DNA of 49,923 nucleotides from NCBI RefSeq assembly GCF_004297875.1, contig NZ_SCSK01000065.1:1-49923 (forward strand), given 5' to 3'. The notes under the pieces are model-generated. The model had not been told where the DNA came from. It saw only the letters and a program-made list of their open reading frames with translations, and made no database searches. The stretch's first letter is position 1, and each line of letters opens with the position of its first letter. Position numbers and translations under genes: made by a program. The stretch is from Pandoraea sp. Its GTDB lineage: Bacteria > Pseudomonadota > Gammaproteobacteria > Burkholderiales > Burkholderiaceae. This document shows positions 7,445 to 16,246 of this stretch, piece by piece.

Positions 7445-8463
7445 CATTGGCGCCGCTGGTTGAAATCACGCGTGGCGCGCAGGGGCGCGACACGGTCGAA
7501 TGCGTCCATTACGGCGCGGTGGCGGTGGTCGATGCGCACGGCCGCCTGCAATACGCCGCCGGAGATCCCGAATTTCTGACGTTCACGCGCTCCACGCTCA
7601 AACCGTTTCAGGCGTTACCCTTTATGGCGGGCGGCGGACCCGCGCATTTCTCGCTGGACTCCAGCGAATTGGCGATGTTGTGCGCCAGCCATTCGGGTGA
7701 GGCCATGCATGTGCACGCGGTTGCAAGCCTGCTCGACAAAAGCGGTTGCGACGAGCATCACCTGCAATGCGGGTGTCACGTGCCGACCTATTATGCGAGT
7801 GTCGGCGAGCCGGTGCCGGCCGATTTGCGACTGACGCCGTTGCATCACAATTGCTCCGGCAAGCATGCCGGGTTCCTGGCGTACTGCGTGCAGCACGGCT
7901 TGCCGCTCGATTCCTATCTCGACCCGGCTCATCCGCTGCAACGCGAGATCCGGCGCGCCGTCGCTGATGTGACGGTGGTCGATAGCGAGGCGCTGCCCAT
8001 GGGTATCGACGGGTGCTCGGCGCCGAATTACGCATTGCCGCTCAGTCATTTGGCCACCGCCTATGCGCGTCTGGCGCAGGCAGAGCCGCAGTCGAGCCAT
8101 GGCGCCGGCCTGGCCGAGCTTTACGCCGCCATGACAAGCCATCCCGAGCTGGTCTCGGGAACCAATCGCAACGATCTGGCGTTCATGCGCACGATGCCGG
8201 GCGACTGGGTCGCAAAAATCGGCGCCGACGGAGTTCAGGCACTGGGGATCCGGTCTGCCGGACTGGGCATCGCCATCAAGACGGTCGACGGCAATATGCG
8301 CGCGCTATATACGGCGGCCGTCGAGGTGCTGGTTCAACTGGGTTTGGTGAAAGACCCGATGCAAACGCCGCTTGCCCCCTGGGTGCGGCCCCAACTCACC
8401 AACGCGCGCGGACTGCGCACCGGGGAAGTCCGGCCCGTGCTCGCATTGCGTCGGGTGACCTGA
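7441..8463 (+). CDS. Asparaginase II family protein
   Basis: The 340-residue protein matches the AnsA/asparaginase-II family described in Rhizobium etli, which differs from the classical E. coli enzymes. Recognisable segments are RSTLKPFQALPF, CASHSGEAMHV, LHHNCSGKHAGFLAYC, DGCSAPNYALPL and SGTNRNDL. The predicted activity is hydrolysis of L-asparagine to aspartate and ammonia, probably in the cytoplasm since no signal peptide is present. The start at 7441 overlaps the rfaE2 stop by 4 bases. It converges with the SPOR gene, leaving a 15-base gap. Confidence 0.85.
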   Translation: MTLAPLVEITRGAQGRDTVECVHYGAVAVVDAHGRLQYAAGDPEFLTFTRSTLKPFQALPFMAGGGPAHFSLDSSELAMLCASHSGEAMHVHAVASLLDKSGCDEHHLQCGCHVPTYYASVGEPVPADLRLTPLHHNCSGKHAGFLAYCVQHGLPLDSYLDPAHPLQREIRRAVADVTVVDSEALPMGIDGCSAPNYALPLSHLATAYARLAQAEPQSSHGAGLAELYAAMTSHPELVSGTNRNDLAFMRTMPGDWVAKIGADGVQALGIRSAGLGIAIKTVDGNMRALYTAAVEVLVQLGLVKDPMQTPLAPWVRPQLTNARGLRTGEVRPVLALRRVT

Positions 8464-8478
8464 GCGCGACGTGGCGCG

Positions 8479-9267
8479 TTACTGCGCCGCGCACTGCTGC
8501 ACCGCCGTTGCCGGCCATTGCTGGTGCACCATGGCGATGAGCGAGGTAGCCGTTGTCTTGCTGAGATTGGTCACGCGGTAGGACAGCTGGCTGCCGTTCG
8601 CGGCCTTGGCGGTGACCAGTGGTGCGAACCCCTTCTTTCTCAGCGCGTCGGCCAATCGTTCTGCTCGGGCTTTTTCATTGAACAGGCCGAGCGATATCGC
8701 GAATCCCGTCTTGTCCTGGCTGCCGAGCACGTAGTACTCGGTGACTCCGGCTTGACGCAGCCGGGCCGCCAATTGATCCGCCTCGGCGTGGCTGCCGACG
8801 TCCGGCAGGTGAATCCACCACCGCGCAACGCTGGGCACGCTTTGCAGGTCGCCTTGCCCGGCTGGCATGGTGGCCAGAATCAGCCCCTTGGCCTGGGTTG
8901 CCTCGGCTGCGCTGAGCGGGCCGATTTCCACGCAATCGGCCAGTACGCCGGGTGCCGCCGGCGCCGACGCTTGTGATGGAGCGCCGGCCGACGGCGCGGT
9001 TTGCGCCGGCGAGGCCGGTGTTGGCGGCGTTGGCGCCAGCGGCGTCGCCACCGGCGGCGCCGGGAGCGGCACGGCACTGGCAATGGCTGGCGTGGCGAGC
9101 GCCACACTCACGCCGGGTGGCAAAACCCGCAGTCTTTCCGGATGAATCTGCCGCGCCAGCCGCCCGGGGTCGCGTTCGCCATTGCCCACCGGCAACCAGC
9201 CCAATTGAGCTGCAAGCAAACCCGCGTTGACGAGCAGCAGCCCGACCAGCAATGACGCGCGAATCAT
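8479..9267 (-). CDS. SPOR-domain membrane-anchored protein
   Basis: The 262-residue protein has one N-terminal membrane anchor (residues 4-22). A long Pro/Ala/Thr-rich periplasmic linker (about 60-110) follows, then a C-terminal SPOR-like domain (about residues 145-225, including YYVLGSQDKTGFAISLGLFNEKARAE in two pieces). SPOR domains bind denuded septal peptidoglycan, so a cell-division or cell-wall role is likely but not shown. It is the last gene of the birA-coaX operon; its ATG at 9267 overlaps the coaX stop by 4 bases. Confidence 0.8.
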   Translation of the reverse strand: MIRASLLVGLLLVNAGLLAAQLGWLPVGNGERDPGRLARQIHPERLRVLPPGVSVALATPAIASAVPLPAPPVATPLAPTPPTPASPAQTAPSAGAPSQASAPAAPGVLADCVEIGPLSAAEATQAKGLILATMPAGQGDLQSVPSVARWWIHLPDVGSHAEADQLAARLRQAGVTEYYVLGSQDKTGFAISLGLFNEKARAERLADALRKKGFAPLVTAKAANGSQLSYRVTNLSKTTATSLIAMVHQQWPATAVQQCAAQ

Positions 9268-10088
9268 AGTGTATGGCTTTCCAAAGACGCGTTTGATTCC
9301 GAGGCGGCAATTTCGAACAGACCGGCCAGGACCAGATTGTCGTGCTCGGTGTGAGGTATGCAAAGATGGGTCGACAGCCACTGCCCCGCGCCCCCTGTCA
9401 ACACGCAGCGCACCTCACCGAGGCGCGCGCGCAGTGCGGCGTAACTGCGTTCGATCAGACCCGCCTGGGCCGCCAGGCAGCCGGCGAGCATGGCCGCTCG
9501 CGTGTCGGTCGCGAACGGCGCGTCGGCCAGCTGCGCGGGCAGCACGGTGGGCAGTTGCGCGGTGCCTTTGGCCAGCGACGTCAACATCAAGGCCGGTCCG
9601 GGGGCGATCAATCCCCCAAGAAAGTCACCAGTGGCGCTCAGACTCTCCAGCGTCGCGGCCGTGCCCAGCGTGGCCACCAGCAAATGCTCACCGGGGAATG
9701 CTGCGCGCGCGCCGATCAGCGTCGCCCAGCGATCGCAGCCCAACTGGGCGGGGTCGGTGTAATGGTTGACGATGCCGCACTGCGCAGCCTGGGCCCGGAT
9801 GCTGTGCAGGCGGGGTGCGGGCGCCGCGTGCCCCCAGAGTTGTCGCAAGGCGCCGCGCAATGCCTGTTCGGCCGCAGCGCCGGCGACGTTGGATAGCCAG
9901 ATGTGTTGCGGCGCCATGGCCGTCGCTGCCGCCAGTTGCTCGGTGAGCGCCGGCCAGTCATGCTGGGCAACCGCGCCGCTGGCCAAATAGGCCGGCCGGC
10001 CAGGTTGCCGGTTTTGCGGCGCCGGCATGGGCGCCAGCGCCCACTTGAGACGGGTATTGCCGGCGTCGATCAGGAGCGCGTGGTTCAC
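9264..10088 (-). CDS. coaX: Type III pantothenate kinase
   Basis: The 274-residue protein begins LLIDAGNTRLKWAL with the ASKHA phosphate-1 motif DxGNT at residues 8-12. It continues with GCDRWATLIGAR, the TLGTAATLES segment, FLGGLIAPGP and a C-terminal LTGGAGQWL. CoaX phosphorylates pantothenate in the first step of coenzyme A synthesis. It is the form normally found in Burkholderia and is insensitive to CoA feedback in characterised cases. The start is a GTG at 10088 that overlaps the birA stop (GTGA), pointing to translational coupling. Confidence 0.92.
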   Translation of the reverse strand: MNHALLIDAGNTRLKWALAPMPAPQNRQPGRPAYLASGAVAQHDWPALTEQLAAATAMAPQHIWLSNVAGAAAEQALRGALRQLWGHAAPAPRLHSIRAQAAQCGIVNHYTDPAQLGCDRWATLIGARAAFPGEHLLVATLGTAATLESLSATGDFLGGLIAPGPALMLTSLAKGTAQLPTVLPAQLADAPFATDTRAAMLAGCLAAQAGLIERSYAALRARLGEVRCVLTGGAGQWLSTHLCIPHTEHDNLVLAGLFEIAASESNASLESHTL

Positions 10089-11008
10089 GAGCGCTCCCGG
10101 GGCCGCAGCGAAACCTGTCCGCTGGTGATGAGCTGCACGCCCTCGGCGGTGCCCAGCCGCAGGCAGCCGCTGTTGTCGACACCCAGCGCAATGCCTTCGG
10201 TGTCGCCCATGCCGGGCTGCACCAGTCGCACGGGCTGGCCGGCGAAGCCGTGCAGGGCTTCCCAGGCAGGCCGGAATGCCGCGAAGCCGTCGACGGCAAA
10301 GCGCGTCAACATCTGCTCCAACTGGTCGAGAAGAACCGCCAGCGTGTGGGTCATGTCGACTTGCGACAGAATTTCCTCCAGCGCGGCGGGCCGCGTCGCG
10401 GTCGGCTCCCGAGGGTGATCGGCCGCCTGGTCGGCCGCCTGGTCGGCCGCCTGGTCGGCGGCCAGTTGCGCATCGAGCGCCAGGGCATTTCGCAGGTTCA
10501 GTCCGATGCCGATGACGACCGTGCTGCGCGCCGGCTCCGCCCCTGTCGCTTCGATCAGAATGCCGGCCAGTTTGCGGCCGGCCAGCAAGACGTCGTTGGG
10601 CCATTTCAGCGTCAACGCCTGCGGAGCGGTTAGCGGCAGGCGCTGCAGGCCTTCGATCACGGCGACGCCGGTGGCCAGGCTCAGGCCAGCCAATTGCGGC
10701 AGCGCGAGGGGCAGGCCGCAGGCTATCGAGAACATCAGGCTGTCGCCGGGCGCCCCGCGCCAGACCCGACCTCGCTGGCCGCGCCCGGCCTCTTGCCGGT
10801 ACGCCAGCCGCACGGTGGGTGAAACTGGCGGAGCGTTGCGCCAGCGGGTGAGCAAATCGGTATTGGTCGACCCGGTCGCCTCGACCAGCTCGATATCCCA
10901 GGCGTTGACCGCGCGGCTCGTCAAGGCCGCCAGGCGGGCGCGATCGATTTGCCGCGTCGGTGCCTGGGCGTCCCTGCTCGAAGAAGAATCGGAAAATGGG
11001 GTTGTCAT
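10085..11008 (-). CDS. birA: Biotin-[acetyl-CoA-carboxylase] ligase, no DNA-binding domain
   Basis: The 307-residue protein has the catalytic biotin ligase core: EATGSTNTDLL, the biotinyl-AMP loop AGRGQRGRVW, LKWPNDVLLAGRKLAGILIE and a C-terminal SH3-like domain (EGIALGVDNSGCLRLGT). It lacks the N-terminal winged helix of E. coli BirA, so it is a class I ligase with no repressor function. An unusual insert encoded by four 12-bp repeats (10416-10463) gives ADQA units in mid-protein. The ATG at 11008 (MTTPFSDS) is preferred; the frame is open upstream to 11107. It is the first gene of the birA-coaX-SPOR operon and is divergent from mlaE. Confidence 0.9.
   Translation of the reverse strand: MTTPFSDSSSSRDAQAPTRQIDRARLAALTSRAVNAWDIELVEATGSTNTDLLTRWRNAPPVSPTVRLAYRQEAGRGQRGRVWRGAPGDSLMFSIACGLPLALPQLAGLSLATGVAVIEGLQRLPLTAPQALTLKWPNDVLLAGRKLAGILIEATGAEPARSTVVIGIGLNLRNALALDAQLAADQAADQAADQAADHPREPTATRPAALEEILSQVDMTHTLAVLLDQLEQMLTRFAVDGFAAFRPAWEALHGFAGQPVRLVQPGMGDTEGIALGVDNSGCLRLGTAEGVQLITSGQVSLRPRERS
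10416..10463 (-). repeat. Four 12-bp tandem repeats inside birA
   Basis: Four in-frame copies of a 12-base unit (forward strand TGGTCGGCCGCC, first and last copies each slightly diverged) encode AADQ-type tetrapeptides. The repeat keeps the frame, so unit gain or loss would only change linker length. Confidence 0.9.
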
Positions 11009-11106
11009 AGGACGGTATTGTAACGGCGGGCCGGCGCCCGGCGGGGGAGGCTTCGGCTTCTGGCATACAATGGCGAAGCTCAATTTCGTGTCGGGAGAAA
11101 CCAGCA

Positions 11107-12228
11107 TTGGAGCGTGACATTCCGCCGAGCCTGGAACTCAAGCAAGATGCGCAAGGCCACGTCGTGGTGTTGCAAGGCCTGTGGACCGCTTTCGCGCTGG
11201 CGCGCCGCAAGAAAACCGTGGTGCGCCTGGTGCGAGCCTTGCCATCGGGCGAGCTCGGCTGGGATCTCAGTGCCGTGGAGCGGCTCGATCATGTCGGCGC
11301 CCAGGCACTGTGGCGCTACTGGCAACGGCGCCTGCCTGCGCGCATCGTCCTGAGCGAAAACCAGCAAACCATGTTCGAGCGTCTGGCGGCGTTCGACCAG
11401 CGTCGCGAAACGCCCAAGCCGCCGCCGCATATCGACATTGTCAGCCGGCTCGGGCTGGCCTTGTTCTCGCTCGTCGATCACCTGCGCGGCGGCGTCACGA
11501 TGCTGGGCCAGTTCGTGCTTGATTTGATGCGCGTAGCGCGGCATCCGTTGCGTGGACCGTGGCGGGAAATTTCCGCCAATATTTACAGCACGGGGACCCA
11601 GGCGCTGGGCATTACAGCGCTGGTGGCATTCCTGATCGGCATTGTGCTGTCGTATCTGTCCGCCCAGCAATTGAAGGTGTTCGGCGCCAGCACCTTCATT
11701 GTCAATATCCTCGGCCTGTCCGTGATTCGCGAGCTCGGGCCGGTGCTCTCGGCGATTCTGGTCGCGGGACGCTCGGGCTCGGCGATCACCGCGCAACTCG
11801 GCGTCATGCGCGTGACCGAGGAGCTCGATGCGATGCGGGTGATGGATATTCCTCACGGACTCCGACTGATTCTGCCGAAGGTGATCGCGCTTGGCATTTC
11901 GATGCCGCTGCTGGTGATGTGGACCAACATCATTGCGCTGATCGGCGGCATGGTGGCCGCGAACGCCGCGCTCGGCATTGGCTACCATTACTTCATTTTC
12001 GCTTTGCCGGGCGCGGTTCCGCTGGCCAATCTCTGGATTGGTCTGGGCAAAGGGGTGGTGTTCGGCATGCTGATCGCGTTCGTCGCCTGCCATTTCGGCT
12101 TGCGCATCAAGCCGAATACCCGCAGCCTGGGCGAGGGCACCACGACCTCGGTGGTCACCTCCATTACAGTGGTGATCCTGGCTGACGCTATTTTTGCCAT
12201 CGTATTCTCCGGCGTGGGTGTCCGATGA
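11107..12228 (+). CDS. mlaE: MlaE family ABC transporter permease with N-terminal STAS domain
   Basis: The 373-residue protein joins a STAS-like N-terminal domain (residues 1-95, with LDHVGAQALWRYW) to an MlaE permease domain with about five membrane segments and the family motif VIRELGPVLSAILVAGRSGSA in two parts. In MCE systems MlaE is the inner-membrane permease moving phospholipids between the membranes, with the STAS partner binding the ATPase. Here the STAS is fused. The start is a TTG at 11107 with GGGAG at 11093-11097. A TACAAT at 11066-11071 could be a -10. The stop overlaps mlaF (ATGA). Confidence 0.87.
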   Translation: MERDIPPSLELKQDAQGHVVVLQGLWTAFALARRKKTVVRLVRALPSGELGWDLSAVERLDHVGAQALWRYWQRRLPARIVLSENQQTMFERLAAFDQRRETPKPPPHIDIVSRLGLALFSLVDHLRGGVTMLGQFVLDLMRVARHPLRGPWREISANIYSTGTQALGITALVAFLIGIVLSYLSAQQLKVFGASTFIVNILGLSVIRELGPVLSAILVAGRSGSAITAQLGVMRVTEELDAMRVMDIPHGLRLILPKVIALGISMPLLVMWTNIIALIGGMVAANAALGIGYHYFIFALPGAVPLANLWIGLGKGVVFGMLIAFVACHFGLRIKPNTRSLGEGTTTSVVTSITVVILADAIFAIVFSGVGVR

Positions 12229-13067
12229 GTTCGCTTCGCCCATCCGCCGACCAGCCCGCCGAGACCGTCATCGAGGTGCGTGAGCTGTGCAAGCGCTACG
12301 GCAGCACGGTCATTCACGATCATCTCGATCTGACGGTCTACCGCGGTGAAGTGATTGCGCTGGTGGGGGGATCCGGTTCGGGCAAGACCACGCTGGTGCG
12401 CCAGATCATCGGACTGGAGGCGCCGAGCAGCGGTCACGTCACGGTGCTTGGACACGATATCACCAATGCCGACGAGATGACGGTGCACCTGCTGCGGCGC
12501 CGCACCGGCATGCTGTTCCAGCATGGCGCCCTGTTTTCCGCGTTGAACGTGTTCGACAATATCGCACAGCCGTTGCGCGAGCTGCATACAGTGCCCGAAG
12601 ATTTGATCAACGACGTGGTGATGCTCAAGCTCGATATGGTGGGGCTGCCGTGCAGGGCGGCCACGCTGATGCCCTCCGAACTCTCGGGGGGCATGATCAA
12701 GCGCGTCGGCATTGCCCGTGCATTGTCGATGGAGCCCGAATTGCTGTTTCTGGACGAGCCGACCGCCGGGCTCGATCCGCAGGCCTCCGACGAGTTCGTT
12801 TCGTTGATCGGCGATCTGCATCGTGAACTGGGCCTGACCGTGGTGATGGTGACGCACGATCTCGATACCATGGTGCTGCTATCGACCCGCGTGGCGGTAC
12901 TGGCCGAGCGCCGGGTACTGGTCAATGCACCGGTCGAAGATGTGGTGCGGGTCGATCATCCTTTCATTCACGACTACTTCCTCGGCGCGCGGGGCCGCCG
13001 GGCGCTCGGAGCATTACCGCCCCAGCGTCGTGCCGCGCTCTCGGAGATATTGCAAGATGGAAAATAA
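12225..13067 (+). CDS. mlaF: MlaF family ABC transporter ATP-binding protein
   Basis: The 280-residue ATPase shows Walker A (GGSGSGKTT, near residue 49), the Q-loop region GMLFQHGALF, the variant signature LSGGMIKRVGIARAL, Walker B with LLFLDEPTAGLDP, and the H-loop MVTHDLDT. It powers the MlaE-type phospholipid transporter on the cytoplasmic side of the inner membrane. The start overlaps mlaE by 4 bases and the end overlaps mlaD by 11 bases, so the three genes are almost certainly translated together. Confidence 0.92.
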   Translation: MSSLRPSADQPAETVIEVRELCKRYGSTVIHDHLDLTVYRGEVIALVGGSGSGKTTLVRQIIGLEAPSSGHVTVLGHDITNADEMTVHLLRRRTGMLFQHGALFSALNVFDNIAQPLRELHTVPEDLINDVVMLKLDMVGLPCRAATLMPSELSGGMIKRVGIARALSMEPELLFLDEPTAGLDPQASDEFVSLIGDLHRELGLTVVMVTHDLDTMVLLSTRVAVLAERRVLVNAPVEDVVRVDHPFIHDYFLGARGRRALGALPPQRRAALSEILQDGK

Positions 13068-14019
13068 ATCCCATGCCTTCCTGGCGGGCCTGTTCACCAT
13101 CGGCCTGGTGGCCGCAGTGATCCTGACGCTGCTGTGGTTCAATCGCGACAATACCGAGCGCGTGCCCTACGATTTGATCTCCCGCAGCAACGTCAACGGA
13201 CTCAATCCCGAAGCGGCGGTGCGCTACCGTGGCCTGGACGTGGGCAAGGTCCAGAGCATTCACTTCGATCCCGCCAATCCGGGGCAGATCGTGATCCGCA
13301 TCCTGGTCAACAAGGACGCGCCGATGACGCACTCGACCTTTGCCAATCTCGGGTTCCAGGGCGTGACCGGCATTGCTTACGTGCAACTGGACGATACCGG
13401 CCGCGACAAGACGCCGCTGGTCTCGACGCCGGCACACGTGGCGCGCCTCTACATGCGGCCGAGTTTTCTCGATGAATTGCAGCAGCGCGGCACGACCTTG
13501 CTGAACCAGGTGCAACAGCTGAGCACGTCGCTCAATCGACTTTTCAGCCGGGCCAATCGCGACGAGATGATGAGCATGGTCGCCGGCATCAAATCGGCGG
13601 CGGACAATCTCAGTGACCTGACCGGCAAGCTGGCGCCGGCGGCGCAGCAATTGCCGCAGACGCTCGACACACTCGACCGCACGCTGGCTTCGACCAACCG
13701 GCTGGCGACCGAACTATCGGATCCGCACGGGCCGCTCACGCGCAATTTGAACAGCATTGGCCAGGCCGCCAGCCAGGCGACGGCGAGTCTGTCGGCGCTG
13801 CAGCAGACCACCATCGAGCTGAGCGGCACGCTGGAGCAAGAGTCGCTGCCGCGTTTTAACGTGCTGAGCGATCAGGCCCGCACGACCATGCAGTCATTGG
13901 GCGCTGCCGCCGACACCGTCAGCCGCAATCCCCGCAGCCTGCTGTTCGGTGTCACACCGCCGACCCCTGGCCCGGGCGAGAGCGGCTTTGCGTGGCCGTC
14001 AACCGTTCCGCAAAATTGA
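13057..14019 (+). CDS. mlaD: MCE-domain substrate-binding protein, MlaD family
   Basis: The 320-residue protein has an N-terminal membrane anchor (residues 6-28, FLAGLFTIGLVAAVILTLLWF). An MCE domain (about residues 38-115, with GLNPEAAVRYRGLDVGKVQSI and FANLGFQGVTGIAYVQL) and a long helical tail follow, the tail rich in Thr, Ser and Leu. MCE proteins form hexameric rings that bind lipids in the periplasm. It is longer than E. coli MlaD and resembles the PqiB/MlaD-like proteins of other beta-proteobacteria with helical C-termini. The start at 13057 lies inside the end of mlaF with GGAG at 13042-13045. Confidence 0.88.
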   Translation: MENKSHAFLAGLFTIGLVAAVILTLLWFNRDNTERVPYDLISRSNVNGLNPEAAVRYRGLDVGKVQSIHFDPANPGQIVIRILVNKDAPMTHSTFANLGFQGVTGIAYVQLDDTGRDKTPLVSTPAHVARLYMRPSFLDELQQRGTTLLNQVQQLSTSLNRLFSRANRDEMMSMVAGIKSAADNLSDLTGKLAPAAQQLPQTLDTLDRTLASTNRLATELSDPHGPLTRNLNSIGQAASQATASLSALQQTTIELSGTLEQESLPRFNVLSDQARTTMQSLGAAADTVSRNPRSLLFGVTPPTPGPGESGFAWPSTVPQN

Positions 14020-14029
14020 GAGTCGATCC

Positions 14030-14635
14030 ATGAAACGACTGTGCCTTCTCTTCGCGTGTGCCGCTGCGCTTCTGTTGTCCGCATGCGCCAGCGGCCCATT
14101 GCCAGCGAATATCGAGCGCTTTGATCTCGGGCCGCCGCCGGTGGCTGCGCCTGGATCGCCGGCGAGCTCCGGGCGTACCCTGGCGCCGATCAAAGTCATG
14201 GTGGCGGCGCCCACCTGGCTCGACCAGGAATCGATGTACTACCGCCTGCCGGGCGCCGACGGCGACCAGGCGCGTGCCTATGCCGACAGCCGTTGGCTGG
14301 CGCCGCCCCAGCGCCTGTTCGGCGAGCGCCTGCGAGCGCGGCTGGCGAGCCAGCGCAGCGTGCTCAATGCCGGCGACCCGGTGGCGGCGCCGCTGCTGAA
14401 GATCGAGCTGGACGAATTCACGCAGGTGTTCGACAGCCGTAGCCGCAGTCACGGCGCGGTCGTGCTGCGCGCCAGTGTTTTCGATCGTGACAAACTGGTC
14501 GCGCAAACCACCCTGCATGTCACTCGACCGGCGCCTAGCAACGACGCCCGCGGCGGCGTGGCTGCATTGCGAGCTGCTACCGACGCGGCCCAGGCCGAAC
14601 TGGTGCGGTGGCTCGCCACCGTGCCGCTGTCGTGA
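14030..14635 (+). CDS. ABC-type transport auxiliary lipoprotein (PqiC-like)
   Basis: The 201-residue protein has a lipoprotein signal (MKRLCLLFACAAALLLSAC, lipobox Cys at residue 19). It is followed by an ABC_trans_aux-type domain with the YYRLPGADGDQARAYADSRW segment, characteristic of PqiC-like outer-membrane lipoproteins. Such proteins partner MCE transporters. It follows mlaD by 10 bases, completing a four-gene lipid transport operon. The frame is open upstream into mlaD, but the lipoprotein signal fixes the start at 14030. Confidence 0.85.
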   Translation: MKRLCLLFACAAALLLSACASGPLPANIERFDLGPPPVAAPGSPASSGRTLAPIKVMVAAPTWLDQESMYYRLPGADGDQARAYADSRWLAPPQRLFGERLRARLASQRSVLNAGDPVAAPLLKIELDEFTQVFDSRSRSHGAVVLRASVFDRDKLVAQTTLHVTRPAPSNDARGGVAALRAATDAAQAELVRWLATVPLS

Positions 14636-14654
14636 TGCGCGGCAGGCGCGAACC

Positions 14655-15827
14655 GTGAGCGGGGGGTCGGTGAAACCCTGGCAGCGCCGCGCTTCGCCGT
14701 TGGTGCGCCAGGCCCTGCTGGCCCTGGTGGTGCTGATGGTCTACGCCAGCCTGTATCCGTTCGACTGGCAGGGCGCCACGGTCGGCCCGTTCGATTTCGT
14801 GCTGGCGCCGTTGCCGCGTTATCTGACCTGGTTCGACGTGATCGTCAACGTGCTCGGCTATCTGCCGCTGGGCATCGCCGTGGTTCTGGCATTGCATCCG
14901 GCCTGGCGCGGCGCCAGGGCCGTATTTGCGGCATTTGCCGCGGGGCTTGTGCTGTCGGGGGCGATGGAGTCCTTGCAGACCTATTTGCCGTCACGCGTGT
15001 CGTCCAACGTCGATCTGGCGACCAACGCGTTGGGCGCGCTGATCGGCGGTGCGATTGCCGCGCCGCTGGCCAGTCCGTTGCTCGATCGCGGCTGGCTGCG
15101 CCATTGGCGTCTGGCCTGGTTCGACCGGCGCGCCAGCGCCGCACTGGCGCTGCTTGGCCTGTGGCCGCTGGCGCAGGCCTATCCGCAGCAATTTCTGTTC
15201 GGCACGGGCGCCCTGGTGCGCCAGATCTGGTTGAGCCTGGACCCCGGCGCGACCGGCACGCTGCTTGGCTGGGTGCCCGGGTTGGCGCGCCTGCAACGCT
15301 ATGTCGCGACCCTCGATCCGATCACCGGACAGTTTGCCTGGGAGACCATGGTGGCAGCCAGCGGCACGCTCGTGGCGGGCCTGTTGCCGACCCTGTCGAT
15401 GCGCCGCGCGGCGCCGCGTTTGCGCCTGATACTGGCCTTGCTGAGCGCAGGAATCGCCGTCAAGACGGCTGCCGCCGCGCTGCAATTTTCCCCGGCCCAG
15501 GCATTTGACTGGGTGACGCCGGGCGCCGTGCTGGGCCTGACGAGCGGTTTGGTTCTTCTTCTGCTGACGGTCCGGCTGCCGCGCGGCATGCGGGGTGGCG
15601 TTGCCCTGCTGGCCCTGTCGGCGGGTTTGTTGCTGGTCAATGTGCTGCCGGCCAACCCCTACTATCAGATGGCGCTCGATGCGTGGCGCCAGGGACAATA
15701 TCTGCATTTCAACGTGCTGGCGCGGTGGATCGATTTGATCTGGCCCTATTTGGCGCTGGTTTATTTGTTGGCGATGTTCGACCCGACTCACCGGGGTCAC
15801 CCCAGACTCCCGCCGGACAGGCCGTGA
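14655..15827 (+). CDS. VanZ family membrane protein
   Basis: The 390-residue protein is highly hydrophobic with about ten predicted membrane segments. The N-terminal third carries the VanZ-like signature (YASLYPFDWQG, DVIVNVLGYLPLGI, ESLQTYLPSRVSSNVDLATNALGA in pieces). The remaining two thirds form an additional membrane region seen in proteobacterial VanZ proteins. VanZ of enterococci gives low-level teicoplanin resistance, but the role of these longer proteins is not established. The start is uncertain: GTG at 14655 (20 bases after the lipoprotein gene) or GTG at 14670 directly after a G-rich stretch. Confidence 0.75.
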   Translation: MSGGSVKPWQRRASPLVRQALLALVVLMVYASLYPFDWQGATVGPFDFVLAPLPRYLTWFDVIVNVLGYLPLGIAVVLALHPAWRGARAVFAAFAAGLVLSGAMESLQTYLPSRVSSNVDLATNALGALIGGAIAAPLASPLLDRGWLRHWRLAWFDRRASAALALLGLWPLAQAYPQQFLFGTGALVRQIWLSLDPGATGTLLGWVPGLARLQRYVATLDPITGQFAWETMVAASGTLVAGLLPTLSMRRAAPRLRLILALLSAGIAVKTAAAALQFSPAQAFDWVTPGAVLGLTSGLVLLLLTVRLPRGMRGGVALLALSAGLLLVNVLPANPYYQMALDAWRQGQYLHFNVLARWIDLIWPYLALVYLLAMFDPTHRGHPRLPPDRP

Positions 15828-15919
15828 GCCGCCTGTCCAGGCATGGCGCACTGATTTTGCGTGGCTCGGTTAGAATGGATCGTATCCATTGATATCGCAT
15901 GCTTAGGCCCCCTTTTCCC

Positions 15920-16246
15920 ATGTCCCAGTATTACCGGCATCACGTTTTCTTTTGCCTGAACCAGCGCGAGCCCGATGCGCCGCGTCCGAGTTGCGCGAAC
16001 TGCAACGCGCAAGCGATGCAGGAGTATGCGAAAAAGCGCGTCAAGGCCCTCGGCCTGGCGGGGCCGGGCCAGGTGCGCATCAACAAGGCCGGTTGCCTGG
16101 ACCGATGCGAAGACGGGCCGACCGTGGTGGTTTATCCGGAAGGTGTCTGGTACACCTACGTGGACGAAACCGATATCGACGAGATCGTCGATAGTCATCT
16201 GGTCAACGGCAAGATCGTTGAACGCCTGCTGATCGATGCTCCCTGA
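15920..16246 (+). CDS. Thioredoxin-like [2Fe-2S] ferredoxin
   Basis: The 108-residue protein resembles the stand-alone thioredoxin-fold [2Fe-2S] ferredoxins. It has Cys at residues 12, 25 and 28 (FFCLNQ...SCANC) and a GCLDRCEDGPTVVVYPEG segment supplying two more. Four of these should hold the cluster as in NuoE-like ferredoxins. Its electron partner is unknown. The ATG at 15920 is chosen because family sequence begins at MSQYYRHHVFFC; another in-frame ATG at 15899 is possible. No strong ribosome binding site is seen. Confidence 0.8.
   Translation: MSQYYRHHVFFCLNQREPDAPRPSCANCNAQAMQEYAKKRVKALGLAGPGQVRINKAGCLDRCEDGPTVVVYPEGVWYTYVDETDIDEIVDSHLVNGKIVERLLIDAP

Noticed and set aside
10416..10463. 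Short repeats considered as a CRISPR array
   Set aside because: Units are 12 bases with no spacers and lie in frame inside birA.
9264..11210. Very long reverse-strand frame through coaX and part of birA
   Set aside because: Only its last part is coaX. Upstream it reads the birA region out of frame as Arg/Gly-rich sequence, a usual artefact of GC-rich DNA. The GTG at 10088 is a better start.
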